From: Streptomyces albus subsp. albus | GTDB lineage: Bacteria; Actinomycetota; Actinomycetes; Streptomycetales; Streptomycetaceae | DNA: 64,000 bases | Reading direction: 5' to 3' | Assembly (NCBI RefSeq): GCF_000725885.1 | Contig: NZ_JODR01000017.1 | Location: 181,716 to 245,715, forward strand | Part shown: positions 30,629 through 40,067 of the stretch, piece after piece | Numbering within the stretch: the first letter of the stretch is position 1 | How the letters are laid out: every line of letters begins with the position of its first letter | Position numbers and translations under genes: made by a program | The notes under the pieces: model-generated | The model's database searches: none | Told to the model about the DNA's origin: nothing | Seen by the model: the letters and a program-made list of their open reading frames with translations, nothing else

Positions 30629-32868
30629 CCCCGCTCCTGCTCCCGCTCGGCCGCCACCTCCCCCTCCGCGTCCACCGGCCGCCGCTCCCTCGCCCGCACC
30701 AGCCGGGCACGCTCCTCCGCCTGCCGCCGCAACGCCTGCGCGGCACGGTCGAAACGCACCAGCGACGACGGCTGAGAGGGGCCCAGCAGCCGCAGCTTGA
30801 GGGCGGCGCGCGCGGCGGCGAGCGTGTCCAGCTCGGGGTGCCGCACACTGCGCAGCAGCTCCGGGATGCCCGACCCGTCCGGGCCCAGGACGGTGGCCGC
30901 CCGCACCGTGGGGAAGGCGGCGCGGAAGGCGTCCTCCTCCAGACCGGTGGTGTTGGCGACCGCGTACGGTTTCTCGCTGCTGAGGTAGTCCGAGACGACC
31001 GACGAGACGTCCGAGACCAGCAGGTCCGCCTCGTTGAAGCAGCAGTACAGCCCCGGTCCCTCCTCGGTCACCACGCAGTGCCGCCCGGCGGGCAGCGCCG
31101 CCCAGTACGCCTCCTCCCAGGCGCGCCGGGCCTCGGCCACCGCCCGGGCCCGGCCCGGCTCGGGTGCCGGCTGGCGCAGCATCCGCTCCACCTCGTCGGC
31201 GTGCGGCCCGTACGCGTCACGGCTGAGGGCCGCCAGCCGAGCGGACGCCCGCCGCAGTGCCGCCACCGCCTCCGGGGCGGGCGGCGGGCCGCCGCGCCGC
31301 TCGTTCGCCTCCTCGACCAGGGCACGGATGCGCGCGTCCGCCGCACCGGCACGGGGATCGACGGTGCCGGTCATCGGGTGCGGCTTGTACAGCAGGCGTA
31401 CCTGGGGGTCGGCCAGCAGCGCCCGGACGATGTGTTCGCCCGCCACCACCACGGAGGTGTTGCCGGGATCGTCGGTGAAGCCCTCCCAGGTGGGCGCGTA
31501 CAGCACCGTCAGGTAGCCGTCGCGGTGGCCGACGGGCCGGGTGCCGGCGGCCTCGATCGGTGCCAGCTGGGGGCGGCCGACCTCGACCACGTCCTTGTCC
31601 TCCACCCCGACGTGCGCCTGCGCGTACCGCTCGCGGGCCTCCTGGCCGGCCACCCACACCTGGTCGTAGGCCTTGGCGTACGGGTTGCAGGAGGAGAGCT
31701 TGTCCGACTCGCCGTGGTTGATGAAGGCGTGTTTGAGGGTGGGGATGCGCAGCACCTGTGAGGTCTTGCCGGAGTTCGAGGGGTGCAGCAGCACCTTCAG
31801 CGTCGAGTGCTCCAGCCGCATCAGGTGCGACACCTTGGGCACGCACAGGATCGGCACGTCCGTCGTGTCGATCTTCTGCACCATGAACCGCTCCCGCAGC
31901 ACGATCAACGGCCGCCCCTCCAGCTCCGCCAGCGTGCTCAGCCACATGTTGGCCTGGTACGCGGAGGCGTTGCCGCCGGAGAAGTACATGCCGATCGTCG
32001 GGCGGTACTCCGCCAGCCACCGCTCCAGCCACTCCAGCGCCTCCGCCTCGTCCGCGACCCGCTTGCCCGGCAGCAGCCAGGTGGCCACCCGGCCCGCCCC
32101 GGCCAGCAGCCCCGCACAGCAGCACAGGGCGGCGGCCTGGGCCCACACCGGGTCGCCCGCCACCGCGGTGCCGCACATCCCGGCCGTCGTCAGCGCCGAG
32201 ACGCACGCCAGCCGCAGCGTCGTCCGGGTGCTGAACAGGGCGGGCGGCGCACAGCTCAGCCGCAGCGCGGAGGCGTCGATGTTGCGGGTGACCACCGGGA
32301 GCTGCCGCCGCGCCCGTACCGCCCCCGCCACCGCCTGGCAGACGAAGTGCAGCGCCCAGCAGCCCAGCAGCGCGGCCAGCAGCAGCGCGGCGCTCCCCGC
32401 CCGTACGACGCCGAGCGCCCCCAGGCCGCCCACCAGCAGCGCGTCCCGCAGCAACTGCCGGGCCGACGGGGTGAACTGGGCCCGGCCCAGCCGCTGCGCC
32501 GTACGCCGAGCGCCGCGCTGCATCACCACGTCGGTCAGCAGCCCCAGCACGGCGCCGGTCACCACGAGGGCCGCGTTCCCGGCCACGATCCCCAGCGTCT
32601 GGAGCGCGTAGCCGGCCCCCAGCGCGCTGAGCGCCGCGCCGCTCCGCACACTCTCGCGGGCCGTCCGCGCACCGGACACGGAACCCGCGCCCGAGGGGGC
32701 ACCCGGAGAGGCCGAGGGGCCCGGAGCCGATGGGTCACCAGTCCGGTGCCCGTCCCGTGCCGACGCGTCCCCCGCCCCGTGCCCGTCCGGGGCAGGACGG
32801 GCACCGGCTCTCGTCTCGTCGTCCGCGCCGTCGCCCGCGTCGCCGACGCCGTCCACCAGCGCACCCAC
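30586..32868 (-). CDS. CDP-glycerol glycerophosphotransferase family protein with N-terminal membrane domain (TagF-like)
   Basis: A 760-aa protein. Residues 1-~70 are a polar Gly/Ala/Asp-rich tail, and ~75-280 contain several hydrophobic segments. The remainder matches the TagF/TarF family: MYFSGGNASAYQANMWLS, VLLHPSNSGKTSQVLR, FINHGESDKLSS, VLYAPTWEGF, LLYKPHPMTG and SDVSSVVSDYLSSEKPY. Most TagF proteins are peripheral, so the attached membrane region is notable. It differs from the two GT2-TagF fusions in motif detail (HGESDK in place of HHGTPLK) and probably uses another acceptor. The GTG start at 32868 has a weak ribosome-binding site; internal starts are possible. Confidence 0.85.
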   Translation of the reverse strand: MGALVDGVGDAGDGADDETRAGARPAPDGHGAGDASARDGHRTGDPSAPGPSASPGAPSGAGSVSGARTARESVRSGAALSALGAGYALQTLGIVAGNAALVVTGAVLGLLTDVVMQRGARRTAQRLGRAQFTPSARQLLRDALLVGGLGALGVVRAGSAALLLAALLGCWALHFVCQAVAGAVRARRQLPVVTRNIDASALRLSCAPPALFSTRTTLRLACVSALTTAGMCGTAVAGDPVWAQAAALCCCAGLLAGAGRVATWLLPGKRVADEAEALEWLERWLAEYRPTIGMYFSGGNASAYQANMWLSTLAELEGRPLIVLRERFMVQKIDTTDVPILCVPKVSHLMRLEHSTLKVLLHPSNSGKTSQVLRIPTLKHAFINHGESDKLSSCNPYAKAYDQVWVAGQEARERYAQAHVGVEDKDVVEVGRPQLAPIEAAGTRPVGHRDGYLTVLYAPTWEGFTDDPGNTSVVVAGEHIVRALLADPQVRLLYKPHPMTGTVDPRAGAADARIRALVEEANERRGGPPPAPEAVAALRRASARLAALSRDAYGPHADEVERMLRQPAPEPGRARAVAEARRAWEEAYWAALPAGRHCVVTEEGPGLYCCFNEADLLVSDVSSVVSDYLSSEKPYAVANTTGLEEDAFRAAFPTVRAATVLGPDGSGIPELLRSVRHPELDTLAAARAALKLRLLGPSQPSSLVRFDRAAQALRRQAEERARLVRARERRPVDAEGEVAAEREQERGQALADALGEDERP

Positions 32869-32927
32869 ACTTGACCGTAGGCAGCGTGCGCGCCGTCTGT
32901 CGCGCCCGGACTCCGCCGAACGTGTGA

Positions 32928-32965
32928 CCGCCGGGCCGGGAGGCGGTCGCCTCCCGGCCCGGCGG
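32928..32965 (-). terminator. 18-bp perfect hairpin after the glutamate dehydrogenase gene
   Basis: Arms 32928-32945 and 32948-32965 form a perfect 18-bp stem with a minimal loop, in the 152-bp gap between the glutamate dehydrogenase stop and the TagF-like start. It is expected to end glutamate dehydrogenase transcription. Confidence 0.8.
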
Positions 32966-33020
32966 CCGGATGCTGCGGTGGGACGGAACCGTCAGCGTTC
33001 GCCGCCGACGGACCGGCCCG

Positions 33021-36000
33021 TCAGCGGTTGCTGCGCAGCAGCGTGCGCATCGTCCGCATGGCGACCGACAGGTTCGCCAGGTCGAACGTCTCCGACGCCT
33101 GGATCTCGTCCAGGGTGCCGCGGGCCCGGATCAGGATGGCGCGGTTCTTCTCCTCCCACGCCTGGTACAGCTCCTCCGGGGTGTCGGTGCCGCTCCCGGC
33201 GGCCAGCACATCGGCGGTCAGCAGCTGGTGGGCGGCGTAGAGGTCCTCACGGATGGAGGAGCGGGCCATCGACTGCCAGCGGTCGGCCCGCGGCAGCTCG
33301 CTGACCCGGCCCTGGAGCTGGGTGATGCCCAGCCGGTCCGCCAGGTCGAAGTAGACCTCGGCGACGTCCATCAGCTCCTTGCCCATGCGGTCCGCGACGG
33401 CCACCACGTCGAGCGCGGAGAACGCCGCCGCCGACCCGGCCATCCGCAGCGCCAGCTCGGAGGGCACCCCGGCGCCGGACAGCTTGTCGTAGACCCGCTG
33501 GTGCCACTTGAGGTCGTCGCCCTTGAGCAGCTTCGGCAGCTCCGTCCAGACGGTCTCGACCCGTTCCGCGAACAGTTCCACGGTGTCGGCCAGCGCCAGC
33601 GGCTGCGGGCGGTTGTTGAGCAGCCACCGGGTGCCGCGCTCGACCAGCTGCCGGGACCGCAGCCGGATGTCGGTGAGCACGCTCGCCGGCACCTTGTTGT
33701 CCAGCGACTCGGCCTCGTCCCAGATGTCCCCGAGGCGGAAGATGGCCCGCGCGGCCGTGTGGGCGCGCACGATCTCCTCCGTCGAGGCCCCGGACTCCTC
33801 CTTCATGCGGTGCACGAACGTGGAACCCGCGGTGTTGACCGTGTCGTTGACCAGTACCGTCGTGACGATCTCGCGGCGCAGGGCGTGCGCGGTGATCTGC
33901 TGGCCGAACCGCTCGCGCAGCGGCTCGGGGAAGTAGCAGAACAGCAGCCGCTGGAGGTAGGGGTCGTCCGGCAGCGACGTGCCGATCAGCTCGTCCGTCA
34001 CATTGATCTTGGTGTAGGCGAGCATGACCGCCAGCTCCGGCTGGGTCAGCCCCTGCCCGTTGCCGCGCCGGTCCCGGATCTGCCGGTCGGAGGGCAGGAA
34101 CTCCAGCGTCCGGTCGAGCTTGCCCTCCTTCGACAGCCTGCGCATCTGCCGCTGGCTGGCCAGCAGCAGGCTGGGCGCCTGGGCGAGGGAGTTGGCCAGC
34201 GCCGCGTTCTGCGCGTAGTTGTTGCGCAGCACCAGCTCGCCGACCTCGTCGGTCATCTCGGCCAGCAGCTTGTTGCGCTGCTTGACGGTCATGTCACCGT
34301 CGGCGACCACCGAGTTGAGCAGGATCTTGATGTTGACCTCGTGGTCGGAGGTGTCCACACCGGCACTGTTGTCGATGGCGTCGGTGTTGATCCGGCCGCC
34401 GCCCGCGGCGAACTCGATCCGGCCCAGCTGGGTGCAGCCCAGGTTGCCGCCCTCGCCCACGACCTTGACCCGCAGGTCCTGGCCGTCGACGCGGATCGCG
34501 TCGTTGGCCTTGTCGCCGACGTCCGAGTTGCTCTCCGTGGACGCCTTGACGTAGGTGCCGATACCGCCGTTCCACAGCAGGTCCACCGGTGCGGTCAGCA
34601 CGGCCCGCATCAGCTCGGCCGGGGTCATCTTCGTGACGCCCGGCTCGATGCCCAGCGCCTCCCGCACCTGCGGGGTGATCGGCACGGACTTGGCGGAACG
34701 CGGGTGCACACCGCCGCCGGCCGAGATCAGCTTGGTGTCGTAGTCCGCCCACGAGGAACGCGGCAGCTCGAACAGCCGGCGGCGCTCCGCGTAGGAGGTG
34801 GCGGCGTCCGGGTCGGGGTCCAGGAAGATGTGCCGGTGGTCGAAGGCGGCCACCAGCCGGATGTGCTCGGAGAGCAGCATGCCGTTGCCGAACACGTCGC
34901 CGGACATGTCGCCGACGCCGACGACGGTGAAGTCCTCGGTCTGGGTGTCGTGGCCCAGCTCCCGGAAGTGGCGCTTGACCGACTCCCAGGCGCCGCGCGC
35001 CGTGATGCCCATGCCCTTGTGGTCGTAGCCGGCCGAGCCGCCGGAGGCGAAGGCGTCGCCCAGCCAGTAGCCGTAGGACTTGGCGACCTCGTTGGCGATG
35101 TCGGAGAAGGTGGCGGTGCCCTTGTCGGCGGCGACCACCAGATAGGTGTCGTCCTCGTCGTGCCGGACGACGTCCTTGGGGTGCTCGACCTCGCCGGAGA
35201 CGAGGTTGTCGGTGACGTCGAGCAGGCCGGAGATGAACGTCTTGTAGCAGGCGATGCCCTCGGCCTGCCAGGCGTCGCGGTCCTGCGCCGGGTCGGGCAG
35301 CTGCTTGCCGACGAACCCGCCCTTGGCGCCGACCGGCACGATGACGGTGTTCTTGACCTCCTGCGCCTTGACCAGGCCCAGGATCTCGGTACGGAAGTCC
35401 TCACGCCGGTCCGACCAGCGCAGACCACCGCGCGCCACCTTGCCGAACCGCAGGTGGACGCCCTCGACGCGCGGCGAGTACACCCAGATCTCGTACTTGG
35501 GGCGCGGCGCGGGCAGGTCCGGGATGGCCTGCGGGTCCAGCTTCATCGACACATAGGTGTGCGGCTTGCCGTCCTCGGCGAGCTGGAAGTAGTTGGTGCG
35601 CAGGGTGGCGTTGATGACGGTGAGGAAGGAGCGCAGGATGCGGTCCTCGTCCAGGCTCGCCACCTGGTCCAGCGCGCCGTTGAGCTCCTCCAGGATGCCG
35701 TCGGTCAGCTCGTGGCCGGCCCGGCGGCGGGCCGGGTCCAGCCGCGCCTCGAACAGATTGACCAGCAGCCGCGTGGTGTGCACGTTCCCGCGCAGCGTGT
35801 CCTCGATGTAGGACTGGCTGAAGGTGGCACCCGCCTGCCGCAGGTACTTCGCGTACGCGCGCAGCACCATGGCCTGCCGCCAGGTCAGCCCCGCCGACAG
35901 CACCAGCGCGTTGAGGCCGTCGTTCTCCGCACGGCCCGTCCACACCGCCTCGAACGCCTCCTGGAAACGCTCGCGCGTCTCCTCCTCCAGACCGCGCTGG

Positions 36001-38057
36001 CCGTCGGGCATCCGCAGCCCGAAGTCGTAGATCCAGGCGTGCGAACGGTCGGCGCAGCGCAGCTCGTACGGCCGCTCGTCCACCACCTCGACACCCATGG
36101 CCTGCAGGCCCGGCAGCACGGCGGACAGCGAGACGGGGCTGCCGGTGCGGTAGATCTTGAACCGGCTCTCGCCCGGTGCCGCACCGACCGGCTCGTACAG
36201 GCTCAGCGCGAAGTCGTTCTCCTTCTCGCCCCGCACGAGCTGCTCGATGTGCTGGAGGTCGGCGACCGCCGCCCGCGGCGAGAAGTCCGCCTTGTAGCCC
36301 TCGGGGAAGGCGTGCGCGTACTTCTGCGCCAGCTCGGCCGCCTGCTCCTCGCCGCACTCGGCGACCAGCGCCTCGCTGAAGCCGTCGGCCCACGAACGGG
36401 CCGCCTCCGCCAGCCGCGTCTCGATCCGGTCGACCTCGGCGTCGGTCAGCTCCCGCAGCTCGGCGCCGGGACGCACCCGGATGACGAAGTGCAGCCGCGA
36501 GAGCACCGACTCGGTGTTCCACGCGGTGAAGTCGACGCTGGTGCCGCCCAGTTCCTCGGTGAGGATGTCCGTCAGCCGCAGCCGCACCGCCGTGGTGTAG
36601 CGGTCCCGCGGCAGGTAGACCAGCGCCGAGTAGTACCGGCCGTACTCGTCCTGGCGCAGGTAGAGCCGCAGCTTGCGGCGCTCCTGGAGGTAGAGGACGG
36701 AAGTGACGATGGACCGCAGCTCGTCGGCGGGCGTCTGGAACAGCTCGTCACGCGGGTAGGTCTCCAGGATCTGGAGCAGGTCACGCCCCGCGTGGCTGTC
36801 CGGGGTGAAGCCCGCGCCCTCCAGCACCTCGGCGACCTTCCGCCGGATGACCGGCACGCGCCGCACCGACTCGGTGTAGGCGGCGGACGAGAACAGCCCC
36901 AGGAAACGGCGCTCCCCGATGACGTTGCCGTCGGCGTCGAACTTCTTGACGCCCACGTAGTCCAGGTAGGAGGAGCGGTGGACCGTGGCGCGGCTGTTGG
37001 CCTTGGTGAGCACCAGCAGCCGGTGTTCACGCGCCTTGGCCCGGGCGCCGGCGGTCAGCCGGTTGAACGACGGCGAGACCGGGTGGCTCTCCTCGGGGCT
37101 CTGATGCGGGTCGGACCGCAGGATGCCCAGGCCGGTGCCCGGCAGCGGGGTGAGGCTCAGCTCCTCACCCTCCTTGCGACCGGCGGACGGGTCGCCCTCC
37201 GCCTCCAGCTCGTACTCGCGGTACCCGAGGAAGGTGAAGTGGTCGTCGGCCAGCCAGCGCAGCAGCTCGCGGGCCTCGTCGATCTCCTCCTGCGGCAGAT
37301 CGTCGGTGGGCTCCTCGGGCAGCTCCTCTGCGATGCGCAGCGCGGCGCCCCGCATCTTCTGCCAGTCCTCGACGGACTCGCGCACGTCGGACAGCACCCG
37401 GCGCAGGTCGGCGGTGATCTGCTTGAGGTCGTCCCGGTCGGTCTCCCGGTCGATCTCGACATGGATCCACGACTCGACGAGCGCGTCGTGCGGCAGCTCG
37501 TCCCGCTTCTTCCTGGCCTTGCGCTTGCCCGCGCCCCGCGAAGCGCCGGCCTGCTGCGCGGCGTCCGCCTGCTGGGCTGCGACCTCGTCACGGCCGGCGG
37601 ACAGGATCTCCAGCAGCTTGCCGGACAGATCACGGCGCACCACCATCTGCGGGTGGATCACGACGTGGATGCCGCGGCCCTGCCGGGACAGCTCGTTGGT
37701 GACCGAGTCGACGAGGAACGGCATGTCGTCGGTCACGACCTCGACCACCGAGTGCGTGCACGACCAGCCGTTCTCGTCGATCGACGGGGAGTAGGCCCGC
37801 ACATTGGCCGTGCCCTGGGGCCGCTCCTGGGCGAGACGGTAGTGGGCGAGCGCGCCGCCGAGGATGTCCACCGGGTCGCGGTCGGTGAGGTCCTCCGGCG
37901 CAGTGTGCAGGTAGTACCGCTGGAGATACGCGCCGAGGGCCCCGTCCTGGGGGCCGGGGCCTTGGACCGGGTGGCGCCCCTGTGCCGGGCTCTGTTCCGC
38001 CACCCGGGCGGCTTCCGCCAGCCGCTCGGCTTTTGCTTCATCCAGCTTGCTCTGCAT
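33021..38057 (-). CDS. gdhB: NAD-specific glutamate dehydrogenase, large (~180 kDa) class
   Basis: A 1678-aa enzyme of the large NAD-GDH class first described in Streptomyces clavuligerus, converting glutamate to 2-oxoglutarate and ammonium. The N-terminal ~700 residues hold ACT-like regulatory domains (VVTDDMPFLVDSVTNEL). The catalytic core has RFGKVARGGLRWSDRREDFR, then VPVGAKGGFVGKQLP and the NAD-binding GVGDMSGDVFGNGML. The ATG at 38057 (MQSKLDEAKAERL) has AGAGGA just upstream; a longer in-frame start at 38183 lacks support. Length and motif order are normal for the family. It is transcribed alone, with a strong hairpin after it. Its role is glutamate catabolism rather than ammonium assimilation. 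Confidence 0.96.
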   Translation of the reverse strand: MQSKLDEAKAERLAEAARVAEQSPAQGRHPVQGPGPQDGALGAYLQRYYLHTAPEDLTDRDPVDILGGALAHYRLAQERPQGTANVRAYSPSIDENGWSCTHSVVEVVTDDMPFLVDSVTNELSRQGRGIHVVIHPQMVVRRDLSGKLLEILSAGRDEVAAQQADAAQQAGASRGAGKRKARKKRDELPHDALVESWIHVEIDRETDRDDLKQITADLRRVLSDVRESVEDWQKMRGAALRIAEELPEEPTDDLPQEEIDEARELLRWLADDHFTFLGYREYELEAEGDPSAGRKEGEELSLTPLPGTGLGILRSDPHQSPEESHPVSPSFNRLTAGARAKAREHRLLVLTKANSRATVHRSSYLDYVGVKKFDADGNVIGERRFLGLFSSAAYTESVRRVPVIRRKVAEVLEGAGFTPDSHAGRDLLQILETYPRDELFQTPADELRSIVTSVLYLQERRKLRLYLRQDEYGRYYSALVYLPRDRYTTAVRLRLTDILTEELGGTSVDFTAWNTESVLSRLHFVIRVRPGAELRELTDAEVDRIETRLAEAARSWADGFSEALVAECGEEQAAELAQKYAHAFPEGYKADFSPRAAVADLQHIEQLVRGEKENDFALSLYEPVGAAPGESRFKIYRTGSPVSLSAVLPGLQAMGVEVVDERPYELRCADRSHAWIYDFGLRMPDGQRGLEEETRERFQEAFEAVWTGRAENDGLNALVLSAGLTWRQAMVLRAYAKYLRQAGATFSQSYIEDTLRGNVHTTRLLVNLFEARLDPARRRAGHELTDGILEELNGALDQVASLDEDRILRSFLTVINATLRTNYFQLAEDGKPHTYVSMKLDPQAIPDLPAPRPKYEIWVYSPRVEGVHLRFGKVARGGLRWSDRREDFRTEILGLVKAQEVKNTVIVPVGAKGGFVGKQLPDPAQDRDAWQAEGIACYKTFISGLLDVTDNLVSGEVEHPKDVVRHDEDDTYLVVAADKGTATFSDIANEVAKSYGYWLGDAFASGGSAGYDHKGMGITARGAWESVKRHFRELGHDTQTEDFTVVGVGDMSGDVFGNGMLLSEHIRLVAAFDHRHIFLDPDPDAATSYAERRRLFELPRSSWADYDTKLISAGGGVHPRSAKSVPITPQVREALGIEPGVTKMTPAELMRAVLTAPVDLLWNGGIGTYVKASTESNSDVGDKANDAIRVDGQDLRVKVVGEGGNLGCTQLGRIEFAAGGGRINTDAIDNSAGVDTSDHEVNIKILLNSVVADGDMTVKQRNKLLAEMTDEVGELVLRNNYAQNAALANSLAQAPSLLLASQRQMRRLSKEGKLDRTLEFLPSDRQIRDRRGNGQGLTQPELAVMLAYTKINVTDELIGTSLPDDPYLQRLLFCYFPEPLRERFGQQITAHALRREIVTTVLVNDTVNTAGSTFVHRMKEESGASTEEIVRAHTAARAIFRLGDIWDEAESLDNKVPASVLTDIRLRSRQLVERGTRWLLNNRPQPLALADTVELFAERVETVWTELPKLLKGDDLKWHQRVYDKLSGAGVPSELALRMAGSAAAFSALDVVAVADRMGKELMDVAEVYFDLADRLGITQLQGRVSELPRADRWQSMARSSIREDLYAAHQLLTADVLAAGSGTDTPEELYQAWEEKNRAILIRARGTLDEIQASETFDLANLSVAMRTMRTLLRSNR

Positions 38058-38574
38058 GTCCTCTGGCTCCTGTCGCGCGCCGTTGCGTGACGTCGGGATC
38101 GAAAAGGCAGGGCACCGGAACGCGGGGTGTCCCCCCGGGTCCGCCGCGGTGCCGGGAGAGACGACCAGCGGCGCCCCGCGCACGTTCTCGCGGAGGGCGC
38201 TGTACGGAGTGACGCCCGCAGGCGGATCCTCCGAGGGATATCGCGCTGATCACGTAGGCAAGGCTATCGCTCCCCGGCACCGGAGCGTCATGGCCCTTAT
38301 GTGTACAAATGGGGAGACGGGAGGGATCGTCTTGGCCGGTTCGGCCATCCCCCCACCGTGTGCCTCGTCACTTTCCCCCGGCCACCCCCTCCCACCTGCG
38401 AGAAAGCGGCCGGTCACGCGCCACGTCGCCGCTGTCGAACCGGTCACACCTGTCCCCGCTTCCCCCCTCACGGGCCACTCACGGGCCACGGGTCGCGTCC
38501 GCGCCGCCACGCCTTGCGCAGGACCCCGGGCGCTCGCACCACCGGCGCCGCCTTCCGCGGGGCACGCGCCCCGT
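38058..38574. other. Long intergenic region upstream of the glutamate dehydrogenase gene
   Basis: 517 bp without a supported ORF. On the minus strand, atgacg and gatagc, 17 bp apart near 38250-38290, are possible -35/-10 elements, and an AT-rich patch (atttgtacacataa) lies just upstream near 38300-38312. The rest (38330-38570) is C-rich, with a short direct repeat cacgggcca near 38470-38492. Confidence 0.4.
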
Positions 38575-38901
38575 TCAGGCCACGCGCTCCCCCATCCGCG
38601 CGGACCGTCGTTCCCCGTTCTTCGTGAACCACCACTCGACGAGCTGGATCCGCAGCATGTCCGCGATCCCGGTGACGAGCTCAGCACTGGGCCGGCCGTC
38701 GAAGACGTGCATGTCCGCCTTGTCGGAAGGGATACGCACGCGCCACCGCTCCCCCTGCACCTCGACAAGGAGGACCGCCGTGAAGGTGCGCTCGTTCTCC
38801 ACGATATCCAGGGCGTGGACGGTCATCGTCAGTCCGCCCGTCTCGAAGGCCCCCGAAAGACGCGACAAGAGCAGCTCTCGCACTTGTTCGACGGACGACA
38901 T
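38575..38901 (-). CDS. Small conserved hypothetical protein
   Basis: A 108-aa soluble protein starting MSSVEQVRELLLSRLSGAFE. It looks like an alpha-helix followed by an antiparallel sheet (FTAVLLVEVQGERWRVRIPS, then LVEWWFTKNGERR). I do not recognise a family with confidence. The ATG at 38901 is preceded by GGGAGAGG. Its codon use is ordinary for the genome. It lies upstream of the glutamate dehydrogenase gene on the same strand, but 517 bp away, so a functional link is unlikely. Confidence 0.72.
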   Translation of the reverse strand: MSSVEQVRELLLSRLSGAFETGGLTMTVHALDIVENERTFTAVLLVEVQGERWRVRIPSDKADMHVFDGRPSAELVTGIADMLRIQLVEWWFTKNGERRSARMGERVA

Positions 38902-39086
38902 CCCTCTCCCATCCGAACAGCGCCCGATCCGCGAGTGGCCGCATCGCCTCGAAGCGCTCGCCCCAGGGCACAGGACAGGGCCCGTACCCCGGAACCGTCC
39001 TTGCCCCGAGGCGGCTCCTCGCCTCCTGCCCCGGAGGCGGTCCGTGGCCGAGGACGCACTCGGCGGTGGGCGTACCACCTCGCCGC

Positions 39087-39947
39087 TCAGGTGCCCAAGG
39101 CCACCAGCACGCTCCCCCTCACCGCGCGCGCCTGCCGCAGCGCCTCGACGAACAGCTCGGCCAGCCACGCCGCCGTCTCCCCGCCCCACCCGCGAACGGT
39201 GCAGTCGAAGCTCAGGCAGTGGCCGCCGCCGGCGACTTCTCGCAGACGCTCGTGGCCGGCGGGCCGAGTGGCGACCCCTGCGACGAGGCTGTCGGTGCCG
39301 GCCCCCGCCCCGGAACGGCACGAGAGGTGGCCGTGGGCGAGATCCTCCGCCGTCGCCGCGAGCACATCGGCCCGTACCGAGTCCGGGAGCCCTTCCAGAC
39401 GGACCCGCACCGCGCGTTCGGGCTGCCGGAAAGCGGTCAGCTCCCGCCACCCGGCCATGGAGGCGAGTGCTGCGCGGGCATCGGCCGCTGCCTCCATGGG
39501 CACCAGAGCGTGGAGCCCGGTGAGGCGGTGGGTGCCGATGGCACCCAGCGCGTCGGTCAAGAGCACGGTGAGCGGCACGAAGGGCAGGCGGCAGGCGGGC
39601 GACCGGGGAGCCACATCAACCTGGACCCAGATCATCTCCGTGCGCCGGCCAGGGTTCCGCCAGTCACCGCCCGCCTCCAGATGCCACCACCTGCGTCCGG
39701 GCGGCACACCATCGCTGGAGTGGACCGAGGGCCAGCCGTATGCGTCGGCGCGGCTGATCAGCAGACCGTTGATGCCATCGTCCACCTGCGCCACATCGTC
39801 CTGGTGCCAGTGCTCGATCACAGCGGCATCGACGTCCACGACCCCGTGAAGGCCGAGGAACATCTCATGCCTCGTGCTCGCCACCGCCGCCCTGCCACGC
39901 GGCAATCCCTTCCGCCTCACCCCGGCCTCCACACCCGGTCTGCTCAT
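39087..39947 (-). CDS. Hypothetical protein, 286 aa
   Basis: A soluble protein of unknown family. It has no signal peptide or membrane segment. The middle holds IEHWHQDDVAQVDDGINGLLISRADAYGWP, then RRWWHLEAGGDWRNPG, and the C-terminus WGGETAAWLAELFVEALRQAR. The start is set at the ATG at 39947, which has GGGAG 8 nt upstream; a longer frame begins with TTG and adds a Ser/Gly-rich stretch that looks non-coding. The base composition is slightly less extreme than its neighbours, as in much of 38.9-41.9 kb, which reads as an accessory patch in an otherwise core region. Confidence 0.6.
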   Translation of the reverse strand: MSRPGVEAGVRRKGLPRGRAAVASTRHEMFLGLHGVVDVDAAVIEHWHQDDVAQVDDGINGLLISRADAYGWPSVHSSDGVPPGRRWWHLEAGGDWRNPGRRTEMIWVQVDVAPRSPACRLPFVPLTVLLTDALGAIGTHRLTGLHALVPMEAAADARAALASMAGWRELTAFRQPERAVRVRLEGLPDSVRADVLAATAEDLAHGHLSCRSGAGAGTDSLVAGVATRPAGHERLREVAGGGHCLSFDCTVRGWGGETAAWLAELFVEALRQARAVRGSVLVALGT

Positions 39948-40067
39948 CCACTCGCTCCCAGCCGAGCCAGTCCGCGAAGGCGAAGCAGACCCGCCCTTCA
40001 CCCGATGTGGCAACGGGCCTCACGCCAACGGGCAAGGCGCGCGCTCCGCAAGCACTGAGGCCGCCGT

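Noticed and set aside
32970..38090. A 1700-codon plus-strand open frame antisense to the glutamate dehydrogenase gene
   Set aside because: It mirrors the third-position GC bias of the real gene. It has no family motifs, and its composition (His/Gln/Arg/Gly-rich) is that of an antisense shadow.
38058..38183. Longer N-terminus for the glutamate dehydrogenase from 38183
   Set aside because: The extra 42 residues have no homology and the ATG at 38057 has AGAGGA directly upstream.
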